A stretch of 20,477 nucleotides of DNA from an uncultured Christensenellaceae bacterium. GTDB taxonomy: Bacteria; Bacillota; Clostridia; Christensenellales; Borkfalkiaceae. Where the stretch lies: the NCBI GenBank assembly GCA_910586675.1, contig CAJUJO010000028.1, positions 1-20,477 of the forward strand, read 5' to 3'. Both the position numbers and the translations under genes were made by a program. A model generated the notes under the pieces. It was not told where the DNA came from, did no database searches, and saw nothing but the letters and a program-made list of their open reading frames with translations. Each line of letters opens with the position of its first letter. The stretch's first letter is position 1. Positions 14,200 to 20,477 of this stretch are shown piece after piece.

Positions 14200-15435
14200 T
14201 TAAGCCGATTTTTTATAGACGACGCGAGGCTTGGCGCCCTTTTCCACGCAGTCTTTGGTAATGATAACTTCCTCGATGTTCTTGGAAGAAGGAATATCGT
14301 ACATGACGTCCGTCATCAATCCTTCGATGATGGTGCGCAGTCCCCTCGCCCCCGTCTTCAAGCGGATGGCGGTGTTTGCGATCTCGCGCACGGCGCCGTC
14401 CTCGACGGTGAGCTTCACGCCGTCCAGCCCCACGAGCTTCTGATACTGTTTGATGATGGCGTTCTTGGGCTTGGTGAGGATATTGACGAGCGCGTCCTCG
14501 TCGAGCGGCTGCAAACTGACGGAGATGGGAAGCCTTCCCACAAATTCGGGGATGAGCCCGAACTTGGTCAGATCCTGCGGCTTCACGTCTTCGAGCAGCG
14601 TATAGTCCACCTCGTTTTCGCCAAGCTTGACTTTGCCGCCGAAGCCGAGCGCGGTGTCGTCCTTTCTCGCGCCGACGATTTTATCCAGCCCCACGAAAGC
14701 GCCGCCGCAGATGAACAGAATGTTCGCCGTGTCGATGCGCATACAGTCCTGCTGCGGGTGCTTTCTTCCGCCCTGCGGGGGAACGTTGGCGACGGTGCTC
14801 TCGATGATCTTCAAGAGCGCCTGCTGCACACCCTCGCCCGAAACGTCGCGCGTGATGGATACGTTTTCGCCCTTGCGCGCGATCTTATCGATTTCGTCGA
14901 TATAGATGATGCCGCGCTGCGCGCGTTCGATGTCGAAGTCGGCGTTTTGAATGAGCTTCAAGAGAATGTTTTCCACGTCCTCGCCCACGTAGCCCGCTTC
15001 GGTCAGCGTGGTGGCGTCGCTCGTGGCAAACGGCACGTTGAGCACCTTTGCGAGCGTGCGCGCCAAGAGCGTTTTTCCGCTTCCCGTAGGACCGAGAAGG
15101 AGAATATTGCTCTTTTCTATTTCCACGTCGTCATCCTTCTTGCCTTCGAGCATGGAGTTGATGCGCTTATAGTGGTTGTATACGGCGACGGAGAGAACCT
15201 TTTTCGCCTTGTCCTGCCCGACGATGTACTGATCGAGCGCTTCCTTGATTTCAGCGGGCGTTTTCAGTTCCACCTTCTGGGCGGCTGCGGTCGCCGAAGG
15301 CGTCTTTTCCATCATGTCGCGGCAAAGCTCCACACATTCGTCGCAGATGAAAATGCCGTCCGGCCCCGCGATCAGCTTTTTCGTTTTGGCTTTTTCCTTT
15401 CCGCAGAAGGAACAGTATTGTTCGTATTTATCCAT
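14200..15435 (-). CDS. clpX: ATP-dependent unfoldase subunit ClpX, 411 aa
   Basis: The AAA+ hexameric unfoldase that recognises substrates and threads them into ClpP. N-terminal zinc-binding domain with Cys8, Cys11, Cys31 and Cys34 (CSFC...CDEC). Walker A GPTGSGKT (115-122), Walker B IIYIDE (176-181), pore-2-type GRKH loop (223-226), a ClpP-docking loop that reads LGFG (263-266) instead of the usual IGFG, and a sensor-2 GARGLR motif near the C-terminus. The length is normal. It is last in a tig-clpP-clpX operon, 23 nt after clpP, with a GGGG-type RBS. In Bacillota, ClpXP also degrades alanine-tailed stalled peptides made by RqcH, whose gene is next door. The conservative Ile-to-Leu change in the docking loop should still allow ClpP binding (inference). 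Confidence 0.97.
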   Translation of the reverse strand: MDKYEQYCSFCGKEKAKTKKLIAGPDGIFICDECVELCRDMMEKTPSATAAAQKVELKTPAEIKEALDQYIVGQDKAKKVLSVAVYNHYKRINSMLEGKKDDDVEIEKSNILLLGPTGSGKTLLARTLAKVLNVPFATSDATTLTEAGYVGEDVENILLKLIQNADFDIERAQRGIIYIDEIDKIARKGENVSITRDVSGEGVQQALLKIIESTVANVPPQGGRKHPQQDCMRIDTANILFICGGAFVGLDKIVGARKDDTALGFGGKVKLGENEVDYTLLEDVKPQDLTKFGLIPEFVGRLPISVSLQPLDEDALVNILTKPKNAIIKQYQKLVGLDGVKLTVEDGAVREIANTAIRLKTGARGLRTIIEGLMTDVMYDIPSSKNIEEVIITKDCVEKGAKPRVVYKKSA

Positions 15436-15458
15436 TTTTACCCCGAAACAGTTATCTA

Positions 15459-16052
15459 TTATCTCTTTTCGTAAACCCTGTCGATCAAACCGTAAGCGAG
15501 CGCTTCGTCCGCGGTGAGATAATTGTCGCGGTCGGTGTCCTTCTCGATGACAGAAACGGGCTTGCCGGTGTTCGCGGCAAGAATGGCGTTCATCTTCGCC
15601 TTGATGCGGAGGATGTGCTCCGCCTGAATTTTGATGTCGCTCGCCTGCCCCTGCGCGCCGCCCAAGGGTTGGTGGATCATGATTTCACTGTTTTTCAGCG
15701 CGTAGCGCTTACCCTTCTTGCCCGCGGCGAGCAGAAACGCGCCCATAGACGCCGCCATTCCGACGCAGATGGTGCAAACGTCGCACTTGATATAGTTCAT
15801 CGTATCGTAAATCGCCATGCCCGCGGAAACAGAGCCGCCGGGACTGTTAATGTAAATGCTTACGTCCTTGGTAGGGTCTTTCCCTTCCAGATAGATAAGC
15901 TGGGCGACGACGGTGTTTGCAACCGCGTCGTCGATCTCCCCGCTGAGGAAAATGATTCTGTCTTCCAAAAGGCGGGAGTATAAATCGTAACTCCTCTCTC
16001 CGCCCGAGGTGCGTTCAACGACATAGGGAATGAGAACGTTCCTTTCGTTCAT
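15459..16052 (-). CDS. clpP: ATP-dependent Clp protease proteolytic subunit ClpP, 197 aa
   Basis: The serine peptidase that forms the tetradecameric chamber of ClpXP (and ClpAP/ClpCP). The catalytic triad is visible: Ser102 in GMAASMG, His127 in IMIHQP, and Asp176 in DTDRD. The Ser-His spacing (25) and His-Asp spacing (49) are those of E. coli ClpP. The substrate-binding strand INSPGGSVSAG is at 69-79. Length is typical. ATG 16052 lies three bases after the tig stop. Its GGAGGAG RBS is inside the last codons of tig, so translation of the two is probably linked. Partner clpX follows directly. Confidence 0.97.
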   Translation of the reverse strand: MNERNVLIPYVVERTSGGERSYDLYSRLLEDRIIFLSGEIDDAVANTVVAQLIYLEGKDPTKDVSIYINSPGGSVSAGMAIYDTMNYIKCDVCTICVGMAASMGAFLLAAGKKGKRYALKNSEIMIHQPLGGAQGQASDIKIQAEHILRIKAKMNAILAANTGKPVSVIEKDTDRDNYLTADEALAYGLIDRVYEKR

Positions 16053-16055
16053 GAT

Positions 16056-17465
16056 TTACTCCTCCGATTTTTTTGCGGCGGGCTTTTTGGCGGGTGTCTT
16101 TTTCGCCGCGGGTTTTTCCGCTTCCGCCTTTTCCGCAGGTTTCTTGGCGGGCGCTTTCTTTGCGGGCGCCGCGCCTTCCGTTACCATTTCGTTGTTCGCC
16201 TGCAAGAAGTCAAACAGCTTGGTAACCTTGATGTCGCTTTCGAGATATTCCGCCTGACGGGGATCCATCGTCTTCTTGTATTCCGCAGCCGTCTTGCCGA
16301 CGCTCTTCGCCTGTTCTTCGATCTTCGCGTCGATCTCTTCCTGCGTCGCTTCGATTTTTTCCAACTCTATAATTTTTTCTACGATGAGCTGATGTAAAAC
16401 GTTCTTTTTCGCTTCCTCTTCAAAGTTCTTCTTATACTCGTCGCGCGTCGTCCCGATGTATTTGAGGTAATCCTCCATCTTGATGCCCTGATACATGAGA
16501 TTGTATTCCATTCTCTGCATGGAAGCGTCTTCCTGCCGCTCGATCATCGCGTCGGGAATTTCCGCGGAAGCGCCCTTTGCGATTTCTTCGATGATGGAAT
16601 TTTCCGTTTCGTTCAGCGCGCGGGATGCGGCGTTCTTTTCCAGACGCTCGCGCACCTTCGCGCGGTACGCTTCGAGGCTGTCGCTCCCCATCTTCTTTGC
16701 GAATTCGTCGTCGAGCGCGGGAAGCTGTTTGCCCTGAATGGAATGCAGCGTTACGGTGAATACCGCCTTCTGCCCTTTCAGATTCTCCGCCTGATAGTCT
16801 TCGGGGAAGGTAACGTTAATGTCGCGTACTTCGCCGATCTTCATGCCGACGACGCTTTCCTCGAAGCCGGGAATGAACTGGTGCGAGCCGAGCGTGAGAT
16901 CGAACTTTTCCGCGCTGCCGCCCTCGAATTCCTCGCCGTCCTTTTTGCCGACGAAGTCGATATTCACGGTATCGCCTTCCTGCGCCGCGCGGTCGGTAAC
17001 GGAAACCTTTTCGGCGATGCGGTCGCGCATGCCGTCGATTTCCTTTTCCACGTCGGCATCCGTAACAGTATACTCATACTTGGTAATTTTTATACCCTTG
17101 TATTTTTCGATCTTCACGTCGGGCTTGACGGGCGTCTGCGCGACGAGCACGACCTTTTCGTCGGAAATGTCCTCGACGGAAAGAGCGGGGTCGCCCACCG
17201 CCGTAAATTTGTCCTTTTCTTTATCGAGCACGGCGCCGTAGTGCTCCGCATAGAGGAGATTGAGCGCGTCTTCGTAAAAAATCCCCTTGCCGTAATACAA
17301 TTCGAGAACGTGCTTGGGCACTTTGCCCTTGCGGAATCCGTTTACGGCATATTTGCCCCTGTTCTGCGCATAAGCCTTGTTGTTGGCTTCCGCCCATTCT
17401 TCGGGCGTAAAGGTAATGGTGATTTTGACCGTGCTTTTTTCTGCGGCTGCAACTTCGTACTTCAT
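16056..17465 (-). CDS. tig: Trigger factor, ribosome-bound chaperone and prolyl isomerase, with Lys/Ala tail, 469 aa
   Basis: Binds the ribosome tunnel exit and shields nascent chains. The ribosome-docking signature GFRKGKVPK is at 43-51. An FKBP-type PPIase domain lies at about 150-240 (EGDTVNIDFVGKKDGEEFEGG type start), followed by the helical C-terminal arms. Usual family length is about 425-435. Here about 40 extra residues (430-469) form an Ala/Lys/Pro repeat tail (APAKKAPAKKPAEK style) ending KKSEE, like the tail of the ABC ATPase at 6201-7973. ATG 17465 with AGGAG, 6-nt spacing. First gene of tig-clpP-clpX, divergent from rqcH. The core function is secure; the role of the tail is unknown. 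Confidence 0.95.
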   Translation of the reverse strand: MKYEVAAAEKSTVKITITFTPEEWAEANNKAYAQNRGKYAVNGFRKGKVPKHVLELYYGKGIFYEDALNLLYAEHYGAVLDKEKDKFTAVGDPALSVEDISDEKVVLVAQTPVKPDVKIEKYKGIKITKYEYTVTDADVEKEIDGMRDRIAEKVSVTDRAAQEGDTVNIDFVGKKDGEEFEGGSAEKFDLTLGSHQFIPGFEESVVGMKIGEVRDINVTFPEDYQAENLKGQKAVFTVTLHSIQGKQLPALDDEFAKKMGSDSLEAYRAKVRERLEKNAASRALNETENSIIEEIAKGASAEIPDAMIERQEDASMQRMEYNLMYQGIKMEDYLKYIGTTRDEYKKNFEEEAKKNVLHQLIVEKIIELEKIEATQEEIDAKIEEQAKSVGKTAAEYKKTMDPRQAEYLESDIKVTKLFDFLQANNEMVTEGAAPAKKAPAKKPAEKAEAEKPAAKKTPAKKPAAKKSEE

Positions 17466-17512
17466 AAAATACTCCTGTTATCGTGATTGCTTAATTTATT
17501 ATCGCAAACTGT

Positions 17513-17541
17513 ATTTTACCATAAAGAAACATAAAAGGAAA
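17513..17541 (-). promoter_or_regulatory. Possible tig operon promoter (weak -35)
   Basis: Minus-strand -10-like TAAAAT (17518-17513) has TTTCCT (17541-17536) at 17-bp spacing. The -35 match is poor. It lies about 48 nt before the tig ATG in the AT-rich divergent region and is the best candidate I can see there. Confidence 0.35.
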
Positions 17542-17550
17542 GCGTTTTTA

Positions 17551-17579
17551 TTTACAAAATCGTTTTTTTAAGATATAAT
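17551..17579 (+). promoter_or_regulatory. Sigma-A promoter of rqcH
   Basis: -35 TTTACA (17551-17556), 17-bp spacer, -10 TATAAT (17574-17579). Predicted start is near 17586, about 30 nt before the ATG at 17618. This supports starting at the ATG rather than at the in-frame TTG at 17585, which coincides with the predicted +1. Confidence 0.7.
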
Positions 17580-17617
17580 AACTTTTGAAAATTTATCCTC
17601 TTTTTAAGGAAAACGGT

Positions 17618-19264
17618 ATGCCGCAGGACGCATTTACCCTCCGCTTCGTCGCCCGTGAACTGGACGGCACGCTCGCGGGAGGAAAAATAAATAAAATCAA
17701 CCAACCCGAACGGGAGGAAGTTTCCCTACTTATATACACGGGAAAACGCACGGTTAAACTGACCCTCAACGCAAACGCTTCCGACTGCGGCGCTTATTTT
17801 ACCGACGGCGATAAGGAAAACCCCTTAACGGCGCCCAATTTCTGTATGCTCCTTAGGAAACACCTTTCGGGCGCGCAAATCCTCGGCGTGTCGCTCGCGG
17901 GATTCGAGCGCATTCTCGTATTCCGCCTTCTGTGCGCATCCGACTTTTCCATGCGCGAACGCGTGCTCTATGCCGAAATCATGGGCAAATATTCCAATCT
18001 CGTTTTGACGGAAAACGGAATCATTCTCGGCGCGCTGAAAACCACCTCTCTGGACGAAAACTACAAGCGCATAATCTGCCCCGGCGCAAAGTACGCCTTC
18101 CCCGCTCCGCAGGACAAGACCGATCCGAGCGATTTTCCCGCGCTGAGCGAAACGCTGAAAGGCGTCCCCGAAACGGACAGGGCGGGCTTTTTGTTCCGCA
18201 GCGTGGCGGGGCTTGCGCCGTGCACTGCGGAGCAGATCGCAAGCGCCTATCGCGGCGGCGATTTTGCATTACACGTTTACGAGTATATATTCTCCGACGA
18301 AGTTTCTCCCTGCGTGCTCGTGCGCGGCGGCGCGCCCGCCGACTTCTTTGCAAGAAGCGTGCGCGGCGCAACGCCCTTTTCCACCCTTTCCGAAGCGCAA
18401 TCGTATTTTTACAACGCGCGGCGAGAGAAAAAGTCCTTTGAAGCGCAGGCGCGCAAGCTGACTTCCGCCGTAGGCGCAATCAAGAAAAAACAGGAAAAAC
18501 GGCTTGCGCAGAACCTTGAAAAGCAGCGGCAGTGCCAATCGTGCGAAACCGACCGCGTCAAGGGCGAGCTCATCACCGCCAACCTCCATGCCTTAACGCG
18601 CGGTATGCGCGCGTGCGAGCTATATAACTATTACGACGAAGCGGGCGGCACGCTGAAAATTGCGCTCGACGAAGCGCTTACGCCCGCGCAGAACGCGCAG
18701 AATTACTATAAAAAATACCGCAAGCAAAAGCGGACGCTGGAAGTCCTCGCCCCGCAGGAAAAGGATACGCGCGCCGAACTCGACTACTGCGAGAGCGTGC
18801 TATCCGCCCTCGCCGCCGCGGAAAATACGGAAGATTTACAATCCGTCGAAGAGGAACTGCTCGCTGCGGGGATTCTGAAAGCGCCCAAGGAGCGCGCAAA
18901 AAAGCGGAAGGCGGAAATCCCCTTCCGCACATATGAACGGGAAGGCATACGAATTTTAGCGGGGCGGAACAACTTACAGAACGACCGCCTGATCAGGACG
19001 GGTGCGCCCGACGACATATGGCTACACGCGCAGAAGTACCATTCGGCGCACGTGCTGATCAAAACGGAAGGGAGAAGCGTTCCCGAAAGCGTTTTACTGT
19101 ACGCGGCAGAGGTCTGCGCGAAGTTTTCCGACGGCAAGGGCGATAAAATTCCCGTGGACTACTGCCTGCTCAAAAACGTAAAAAAGCCGCCCAAGGCAAA
19201 GGCGGGCTTCGTCATATATAATGAATACAAAACGCTTTACGTATCGTCGGAATCCGCGCTTTGA
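17618..19264 (+). CDS. rqcH: RqcH, NFACT-family ribosome-associated quality control factor, 548 aa
   Basis: Family knowledge: RqcH binds obstructed 50S subunits, recruits tRNA-Ala and adds C-terminal alanine tails that mark stalled peptides for ClpXP. Seen: the NFACT-N start (FTLRFVARELDGTLAGGKIN, 6-25), SNLVLTENG-type strand after MGKYSN, a central charged coiled-coil (about 270-400), and a C-terminal NFACT-R domain containing DIWLHAQKYHSAHV. The length matches Bacillus RqcH. At the DR-motif position (97-98) the sequence reads Glu-Arg (GFERILVF), a conservative change at a residue needed for tRNA binding in Bacillus. ATG 17618 follows AAGGA (7-nt spacing). Older annotations call this family fibronectin-binding protein A. 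Divergent from tig-clpP-clpX and ended by its own terminator. Confidence 0.9.
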   Translation: MPQDAFTLRFVARELDGTLAGGKINKINQPEREEVSLLIYTGKRTVKLTLNANASDCGAYFTDGDKENPLTAPNFCMLLRKHLSGAQILGVSLAGFERILVFRLLCASDFSMRERVLYAEIMGKYSNLVLTENGIILGALKTTSLDENYKRIICPGAKYAFPAPQDKTDPSDFPALSETLKGVPETDRAGFLFRSVAGLAPCTAEQIASAYRGGDFALHVYEYIFSDEVSPCVLVRGGAPADFFARSVRGATPFSTLSEAQSYFYNARREKKSFEAQARKLTSAVGAIKKKQEKRLAQNLEKQRQCQSCETDRVKGELITANLHALTRGMRACELYNYYDEAGGTLKIALDEALTPAQNAQNYYKKYRKQKRTLEVLAPQEKDTRAELDYCESVLSALAAAENTEDLQSVEEELLAAGILKAPKERAKKRKAEIPFRTYEREGIRILAGRNNLQNDRLIRTGAPDDIWLHAQKYHSAHVLIKTEGRSVPESVLLYAAEVCAKFSDGKGDKIPVDYCLLKNVKKPPKAKAGFVIYNEYKTLYVSSESAL

Positions 19265-19271
19265 AATCAAA

Positions 19272-19309
19272 ACTCCCCGCCGCATGGTTGCGGCGGGGAG
19301 TCCTTTTTT
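19272..19309 (+). terminator. Intrinsic terminator of rqcH, possibly bidirectional
   Basis: A 12-bp GC-rich perfect stem (19272-19283 with 19290-19301), loop ATGGTT, followed on the plus strand by CCTTTTTTA. It starts 7 bases after the rqcH stop. The convergent LRR gene ends at 19308 inside the T-tract; on the minus strand the stem is followed by TTTTGATTTC, so it may terminate that gene as well. Confidence 0.9.
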
Positions 19310-20477
19310 ATTCTTCAATCGGGTCGTTCGGGAAAGAGACGGTATATTCCCTCGTCAAAAACTCCCAGCTCGATTGATCTTTACTCAGTACCGCCCACTG
19401 TTCGCGCGTGCCCGTATAGATGACGTTCGCGAGCTTGTCGCAGTATCCGAACAGATGATAGCCCATTTTAATCATGCTTGCGGGCACGGTAAAATCGACC
19501 ATTTGGGAACACTCAAAGAACGCTTCGTTTCCTATTTCGGTAACGCCTTCGGGAATAACCATTCCCGTTATTTTGCTGCAATAGAAAAATGCGCGATCCC
19601 CGATCTTTTTTACTCCGCTTTGGAGCGTTATTTTCGTTACGTTCGAAAGGTAAGAGAAGGCGCCGGCAGCGATTTCCGTTACGTTTGCGGGCACGGTGAT
19701 TTCCGTTTCAACGCCGAGATAATTGATTAAAACGTTATCCTCGTAAAACACATAACCGTCGGCGTCCTTTTTTAGCTTGCTGCCGCCCTCTTCCGTATAT
19801 ACGTTTCTCGTATAACGGGAAAGCTTGCCCGATGTTTTTGAACGATTGTATACTTCCGCAAGGCGGTAAGTTTCGGCGAACGCATCGCCCTCAACCGTAA
19901 CCAAGCTTCTGCCGAGCGTAACGCACATCAAATTACCGCACGAGCCGAACGCGGTGCCGCCGATCGTGGTAACTTTGTCGGGAATCACGATTTCCGTAAG
20001 TTTTCTGCAACTGCCGAACGTATTTTCTCCGATCGAAATCAAATTTTCGGGCAACACGAGTTCAGTAAGTCCGCTGCAAGAGTAAAATGCATACGCTTCC
20101 AACATTTCTACGTTTTTTCCGAACGTTACGCTCTTAAGTCCGCTGCAACCGTAAAACGCGTTATCCTTCACGACGGTTACGGAATCGGGGATAACGACGC
20201 TTGCGATTTCGTTATGCCGGAAAAACGCCGCGTGTCCGATTGCCGTTACGGGCTTTCCTTCGTGCTTTGCTGGAATAACGATTTCCGTTTCCTTAGTAGC
20301 CCTGTATTCAGATACAATGTAAGACGCTCCGTCCTCCGACAATTCGTAGTTAAGCGACGCCGTGCCCTGCTCTTCCTCCGGATTCTCGTCGCCGCCCTGC
20401 GGGGGATTCTTTTCGTCTTCGCCCGTATTGCCGCCCTGCGGGGGATTCTTTTCGTCCTCGCCCGTATTGCCGCCCTG
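19308..20477 (-). CDS. BspA-like LRR_5 surface protein, 5' end beyond the right edge
   Basis: The frame is open from the right edge to the TAA at 19310-19308, giving at least 389 residues. The visible N-terminal part is an acidic, Pro/Gly-rich linker made of QGGNTGEDEKNPP units. It is followed by LRR_5/BspA-like repeats of about 23 residues (IVIPDSVTxVxDNAFYGCSGL style) in two blocks. The gap between the blocks contains DGYVFYEDNVLINYLG-type sequence, the strand pair that often introduces a new LRR_5 block. The C-terminus has the usual cap YTGTREQW. A TTG at 20342 is not a credible start, because the linker and repeat run continuously upstream of it. Anchoring (signal peptide or lipobox) must lie outside the window. 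It resembles the LRR part of the 1243-aa lipoprotein. Surface adhesion or binding is inferred from family only. Confidence 0.85.
   Translation of the reverse strand, partial: QGGNTGEDEKNPPQGGNTGEDEKNPPQGGDENPEEEQGTASLNYELSEDGASYIVSEYRATKETEIVIPAKHEGKPVTAIGHAAFFRHNEIASVVIPDSVTVVKDNAFYGCSGLKSVTFGKNVEMLEAYAFYSCSGLTELVLPENLISIGENTFGSCRKLTEIVIPDKVTTIGGTAFGSCGNLMCVTLGRSLVTVEGDAFAETYRLAEVYNRSKTSGKLSRYTRNVYTEEGGSKLKKDADGYVFYEDNVLINYLGVETEITVPANVTEIAAGAFSYLSNVTKITLQSGVKKIGDRAFFYCSKITGMVIPEGVTEIGNEAFFECSQMVDFTVPASMIKMGYHLFGYCDKLANVIYTGTREQWAVLSKDQSSWEFLTREYTVSFPNDPIEE
20400..20477. repeat. 39-bp in-frame tandem repeat, two visible copies
   Basis: Units 20400-20438 and 20439-20477 differ by one synonymous base (GAA/GAG). 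Each encodes QGGNTGEDEKNPP on the minus strand. A decayed partial copy (QGGDENPEEE) follows toward the LRR domain at about 20370-20399. The window ends exactly at a unit boundary, so further copies may lie beyond it. Confidence 0.9.

Noticed and set aside
14080..15474. Long plus-strand open frame of over 450 codons opposite clpX
   Set aside because: It is the antisense shadow of clpX, which has all catalytic motifs and an operon context. The plus-strand product shows no domain and no RBS.
17585..17617. TTG start for rqcH, 11 codons upstream
   Set aside because: It coincides with the predicted transcription start and has no RBS; ATG 17618 with AAGGA matches the family start.

Overview
The window most likely comes from a Gram-positive bacterium of the phylum Bacillota, probably an uncultured gut-type Clostridia. 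I infer this from family content only: a sigma-B/F-type partner-switching operon, an RqcH-type quality-control factor, an orphan MsmK-type sugar-transport ATPase, the tig-clpP-clpX order, consensus sigma-A promoters, strong AGGAGG ribosome sites, and several lipoproteins built from InlB-type and BspA-type (LRR_5) repeats. Species-level identity cannot be read from the sequence. Almost everything lies on the minus strand. The exceptions are the last ten codons of a gene at the left edge and rqcH near the right end.

Layout on the minus strand, from right to left in transcription order. (1) 19308 to beyond 20477: a BspA-like leucine-rich-repeat protein cut by the right edge, with a 39-bp tandem repeat at that edge. 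(2) Plus-strand rqcH (17618-19264) is divergent from tig-clpP-clpX (17465-14200), so ribosome-associated quality control lies beside the nascent-chain chaperone and the ClpXP protease. (3) Two secreted lipoprotein genes (13959-10228 and 10167-8158) carry InlB-type repeats; the first also carries LRR_5 repeats. (4) A monocistronic MsmK/UgpC-type ABC ATPase (7973-6201) ends in a tail of about 185 residues that is low in complexity, acidic first and basic after. (5) An apparent operon with its own promoter encodes a His-rich metal/arsenic-type permease, a HisC-type aminotransferase and a divergent, probably non-catalytic protein resembling dehydroquinate synthase (6042-2878). (6) A tight four-gene sigma module (2789-1015) runs STAS antagonist, degenerate RsbW-like ATPase, sigma factor, and a second RsbW-like ATPase with an intact N-box. 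(7) A small membrane-anchored protein (904-173) has a consensus promoter, and an 18-bp perfect hairpin lies beyond it.

The strongest unusual signal is a pair of uninterrupted nine-G tracts (coding-strand sense) in the two adjacent lipoprotein genes. One lies inside the 17-bp spacer between a perfect -35 and a near-perfect -10. The other lies in the coding sequence, where gain or loss of one G gives an early stop. This arrangement is typical of phase-variable surface loci. The second strong signal is the sigma module, where the gene in the usual rsbW position has lost its ATP-binding residues and an apparently better-preserved kinase follows the sigma gene. A third theme is lineage-style Ala/Lys/Pro-rich C-terminal tails added to two ordinary housekeeping proteins, the ABC ATPase and trigger factor.

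The intergenic stretches are short; the longest, 13960-14199, is about 240 bp. They contain mainly promoters and terminators. I see no tRNA, rRNA, CRISPR array, insertion sequence or recognisable riboswitch.
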